Made by a program: the position numbers and the translations under genes
The notes under the pieces: model-generated
What the model saw: only the letters and a program-made list of their open reading frames with translations
The model's database searches: none
Told to the model about the DNA's origin: nothing
Shown here: positions 63,591 through 64,000 of the stretch, in pieces
How positions within the stretch are numbered: the stretch's first letter is position 1
Layout: each line of letters opens with the position of its first letter
DNA from: Phycisphaerae bacterium
GTDB lineage: Bacteria; Chloroflexota; Anaerolineae; 4572-78; J111
DNA: 64,000 bases
NCBI GenBank assembly: GCA_028285035.1
Contig: JANQQF010000107.1
Span: 1 to 64,000 of the forward strand
Reading direction: 5' to 3'

Positions 63591-64000
63591 ATGAGCGATA
63601 CAACTTGGAAACCAGAACTATTAGCACCAGCAAAAAATCTAGAGCGCCTAAAAGTAGCGATTACTTACGGTGCGGATGCGGTCTATGTTGGTGGCCAAAA
63701 ATATGGGTTACGAGCACGGGCTGATAACTTTACAGATAATGAGCTAAAAAAGAGTGTGGCTTTTGCTCACGCCCACAATGCGAAGGTCTATGTCACGCTC
63801 AACGCCTTTTTGCATGATGCCGATTTTGCAGGATTAACTGAATATTGCCAATTCTTGGAAGACATCGGCATCGATGCAGTCATTGTCTCCGATTTAGGCG
63901 TTTTACGCCACGTTCGACGCAGTTGCAACATTGACATCCATCTCTCTACCCAAGCCTCTTGCTTAAATGGCTACGCCGCGCAGGTCTGGCGAGAAATGGG
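63591..64000 (+). CDS. U32-family peptidase (YegQ/TrhP-like), 5' part, runs off the window
   Basis: At least 136 residues; the gene continues beyond base 64000. The ATG is preceded by ggagg (5 bases). The start WKPELLAPAKNLERLKVAIT, the motif YGADAVYVGGQKYGLRARADNFT and HLSTQASCLN match the U32 peptidase family. Members include collagenase-like proteins and the tRNA hydroxylation factor TrhP/RlhA; which group this belongs to cannot be told from the N-terminus. Confidence 0.9.
   Translation, partial: MSDTTWKPELLAPAKNLERLKVAITYGADAVYVGGQKYGLRARADNFTDNELKKSVAFAHAHNAKVYVTLNAFLHDADFAGLTEYCQFLEDIGIDAVIVSDLGVLRHVRRSCNIDIHLSTQASCLNGYAAQVWREM

Overview
This window reads as a chromosomal segment of a free-living bacterium, most likely a Chloroflexota member (Anaerolineae-like). 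That placement is inferred from gene style, because no rRNA or other phylogenetic marker is present. The supporting features are lipoproteins with a CGGG lipobox followed by Ala/Pro/Glu linkers, a Tat-type lipoprotein solute-binding protein, a fused DppD-DppF ATPase, Hanks kinases with TPRs, a sortase with a small membrane partner, and no outer-membrane or LPS genes. There is no prophage, complete insertion sequence or CRISPR array.

Layout. 0-2 kb: a frameshifted PD-(D/E)XK-like nuclease and a DMT exporter. 2.2-6.6 kb: a two-gene molybdenum hydroxylase operon (xanthine dehydrogenase family) and its TetR regulator, each preceded by the same operator. 7-8.4 kb: a GH64/thaumatin-like protein and two tiny ORFs. 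8.7-12.8 kb: a NarL-type two-component system followed by transglutaminase-like, DUF5946, methyltransferase, DUF1330-like and small membrane-anchored genes. 12.9-14.2 kb: a sortase and a small membrane protein. 14.5-19 kb: a PadR regulator with a HAAS-domain membrane protein, a DUF4184 protein and two tandem membrane-anchored EEP phosphoesterases. 19-28 kb: a split aminotransferase, a complete peptide-type ABC importer with RNA hairpins at its gene junctions, and a CBS-ACT protein. 28-40 kb: a GHMP-like protein, a VWA lipoprotein, an epimerase, a ThDP enzyme, DinB, MmgE/PrpD, a TolB-like lipoprotein, SDR, UroD/MtaA-like and glycosyltransferase genes. 40-46 kb: a Ser/Thr kinase with TPRs, a sugar nucleotidyltransferase and a secreted beta-helix protein. 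46-51 kb: a giant cyclase-ATPase-TPR-solute-binding fusion. 51-63 kb: small catabolic and hydrolytic enzymes, a decayed DMSP-lyase-like cupin, an ankyrin protein, AraC/SRPBCC, a split esterase, a sulfatase and an amine/amino-acid oxidase-like flavoprotein. 63-64 kb: two identical tRNA-Ala genes and the start of a U32 peptidase.

Most striking points. First, the 1.46-kDa-scale fusion (about 1460 residues) has two cyclase domains that split the catalytic residues between them, as in mammalian adenylate cyclase, and it ends in a full OppA-like ligand-binding domain that appears to be cytoplasmic. Second, several genes are broken by single-base shifts, two of them inside 7-base homopolymers. These may be consensus errors, real decay or, in one case, programmed slippage. 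Third, the peptide ABC operon carries a 38-bp perfect palindrome and a strong intercistronic hairpin. Fourth, the molybdenum hydroxylase lacks the usual catalytic Glu and has an extra Cys-rich insert in its FAD subunit.
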